Positions 6,086 through 6,942 of a DNA stretch of 6,942 nt are shown in pieces (position 1 is the first letter of the stretch; each line of letters begins with the position of its first letter). The translations under genes were made by a program, and so were the position numbers. Source of the DNA: CAMBDR01 sp046597185. GTDB lineage: Bacteria; Pseudomonadota; Gammaproteobacteria; Burkholderiales; Burkholderiaceae_D. Location of the stretch: contig JBKJLF010000032.1 of assembly GCA_046597185.1 (NCBI GenBank), positions 1-6,942 on the forward strand. The letters are read 5' to 3'. The notes beneath the pieces were generated by a model. The model made no database searches and was not told where the DNA came from. It saw only the letters and a program-made list of their open reading frames with translations.

Positions 6086-6942
6086 CTGAAATGGATGATG
6101 ATGAGTTGCTTGATGCGCTGGGAATCGAACTTGCCCCAGAGGGCGGTGCGACCCATACCCCGGAGCAAGAGCGCATCATTGCCGGTTTTGAAGACATCTT
6201 GCGCTTTCACCAAACCCATAGGCGTAGCCCGCAGCATGGCGAGGGGCGCGATATTTTTGAGCGGCTGTATGCAGTACGGCTGGAGCGGTTGCGGCAGATG
6301 CCCGATGCGCAAACATTGCTTGCGCCGATGGATGGCCCGGGCTTATTGACAGGTGGCGCAGCCAATTGGCCGGATGTGGCTGATCTGGATGAGGATGCCT
6401 TGTTGGCAGAGCTTGGCTTGAGTGATCAAAACCACCCCCAAGACAATCCTCGGGACGATATAACCGTATTGCGCCATGTCCGCTCCAGCGCCCAAAAACG
6501 CGCTGCGGAAGAAATCGCCGACCGGACAACTTGTGCCAACTTTGAGCAGTTTCAACCGTTGTTCGAGAGAGTCGAACAAGAGCTAAAAGCGGGATTACGC
6601 AAAGCATTGCGCTTTGGTCGGGATGCCAGCATTGCCAACGGCAACTATTTTATTCTTGGCGGGCAATTGGCCTATGTCGCCGAGACGGGCGAAACCATCC
6701 GGGCACCCAATGGCGAGAATGATGCCCGCCTGCGGGTGATTTATGCCAATGGCACAGAAAGCAATTTGCTGCGCCGTTCGCTGCAACGCGCCTTGTATAA
6801 AGACGATACTGGCCGCCGCTTGAGTGAAACGGACATGGGGCCATTGTTTGGCGCTGAGGCAGAGCCGGATGATATGGAAAGTGGCACCATCTATGTTCTG
6901 CGCAGCATGTCAGCACACCCATTCGTCGCGGCGCACCGCGAA
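6082..6942 (+). CDS. GIY-YIG nuclease-family protein (3' end outside window)
   Basis: The first 287 codons are present with no stop; the gene continues past the right edge. I recognise it as the long-N-terminus GIY-YIG family (T5orf172/MUG113-like) that travels with this kind of helicase. The nuclease domain is only just entered: S-G-T-I-Y-V-L-R-S (267-275) is the expected first strand, with I-Y-V in the place of G-I-Y. The catalytic Arg, Glu and second signature (usually K-I-G-V-T-like) lie beyond the window, so activity cannot be judged. The N-terminal part has acidic L-L-x-x-L-G motifs at 8-14 (E-L-L-D-A-L-G) and 106-112 (A-L-L-A-E-L-G), a helicase-associated-like stretch at 34-70, and a well-ordered region at 150-250 (Y-F-I-L-G-G-Q-L-A-Y-V at 189-199; N-G-T-E-S-N-L-L at 223-230). 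Its likely role is the cleavage or DNA-nicking partner of the upstream motor. It overlaps the helicase by ATGA. Confidence 0.85.
   Translation, partial: MTEMDDDELLDALGIELAPEGGATHTPEQERIIAGFEDILRFHQTHRRSPQHGEGRDIFERLYAVRLERLRQMPDAQTLLAPMDGPGLLTGGAANWPDVADLDEDALLAELGLSDQNHPQDNPRDDITVLRHVRSSAQKRAAEEIADRTTCANFEQFQPLFERVEQELKAGLRKALRFGRDASIANGNYFILGGQLAYVAETGETIRAPNGENDARLRVIYANGTESNLLRRSLQRALYKDDTGRRLSETDMGPLFGAEAEPDDMESGTIYVLRSMSAHPFVAAHRE

Noticed and set aside
510..6942. Assignment as BREX, DISARM or classical type I restriction-modification
   Set aside because: No PglZ, BrxC or BrxL; no DUF1998 or phospholipase-D protein; no HsdS, and the helicase carries no nuclease domain. Genes outside the window could change this, but the visible order does not support it.

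Overview
The window carries a four-gene, same-strand operon of DNA-modification and DNA-processing enzymes, behind about 500 bases of mostly non-coding sequence. Base composition (mid-50s % G+C by hand count in the conserved genes), AGG-type ribosome sites and the protein families present suggest a Gram-negative, probably proteobacterial, chromosome or genomic island. Nothing allows a genus to be named. The class of genes, the tight packing and the mosaic first gene are typical of accessory defence islands.

Layout. Bases 1-49 may be the tail of an unidentified open frame. Bases 119-262 hold a doubtful 47-codon ORF. Bases 263-509 look non-coding and hold an inverted repeat with an extended -10-like site, a terminator-like hairpin (412-450) and a perfect 8-bp inverted repeat (465-487) just before the operon. 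Then follow: (1) an MmeI-like adenine-N6 DNA methyltransferase (510-2891); (2) a DUF1016/YhcG-type PD-(D/E)XK nuclease (2888-3958); (3) an SF2 DExH helicase/translocase (3968-6085); (4) a GIY-YIG nuclease-family protein (from 6082, cut by the window end just as its nuclease domain begins). Junctions 1/2 and 3/4 are ATGA overlaps and junction 2/3 is a 9-base gap, so the four are almost certainly co-transcribed and partly translationally coupled.

How they may work together (inference). The set resembles a restriction-modification-like system whose functions are spread over separate polypeptides: modification and recognition (gene 1), ATP-driven translocation (gene 3), and cleavage by one or both nucleases (genes 2 and 4). 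There is no HsdS, no HsdR-type fused nuclease-helicase, and none of the BREX or DISARM marker genes. I recall the methyltransferase/helicase/GIY-YIG trio as a recurring gene neighbourhood, but I know of no mechanism for it.

Most notable oddity: the methyltransferase seems to lack most of its target-recognition domain. Sequence that in relatives precedes the late target-recognition motif G-W-N-T-F-P-V-P is missing, and upstream sequence is joined directly to T-F-P-V-P in frame near base 2575. The about 600 bases before this junction are also clearly poorer in G+C than the rest of the gene, suggesting recombinational exchange of the recognition region followed by, or ending in, a deletion. Whether the system still modifies or restricts DNA is therefore open.
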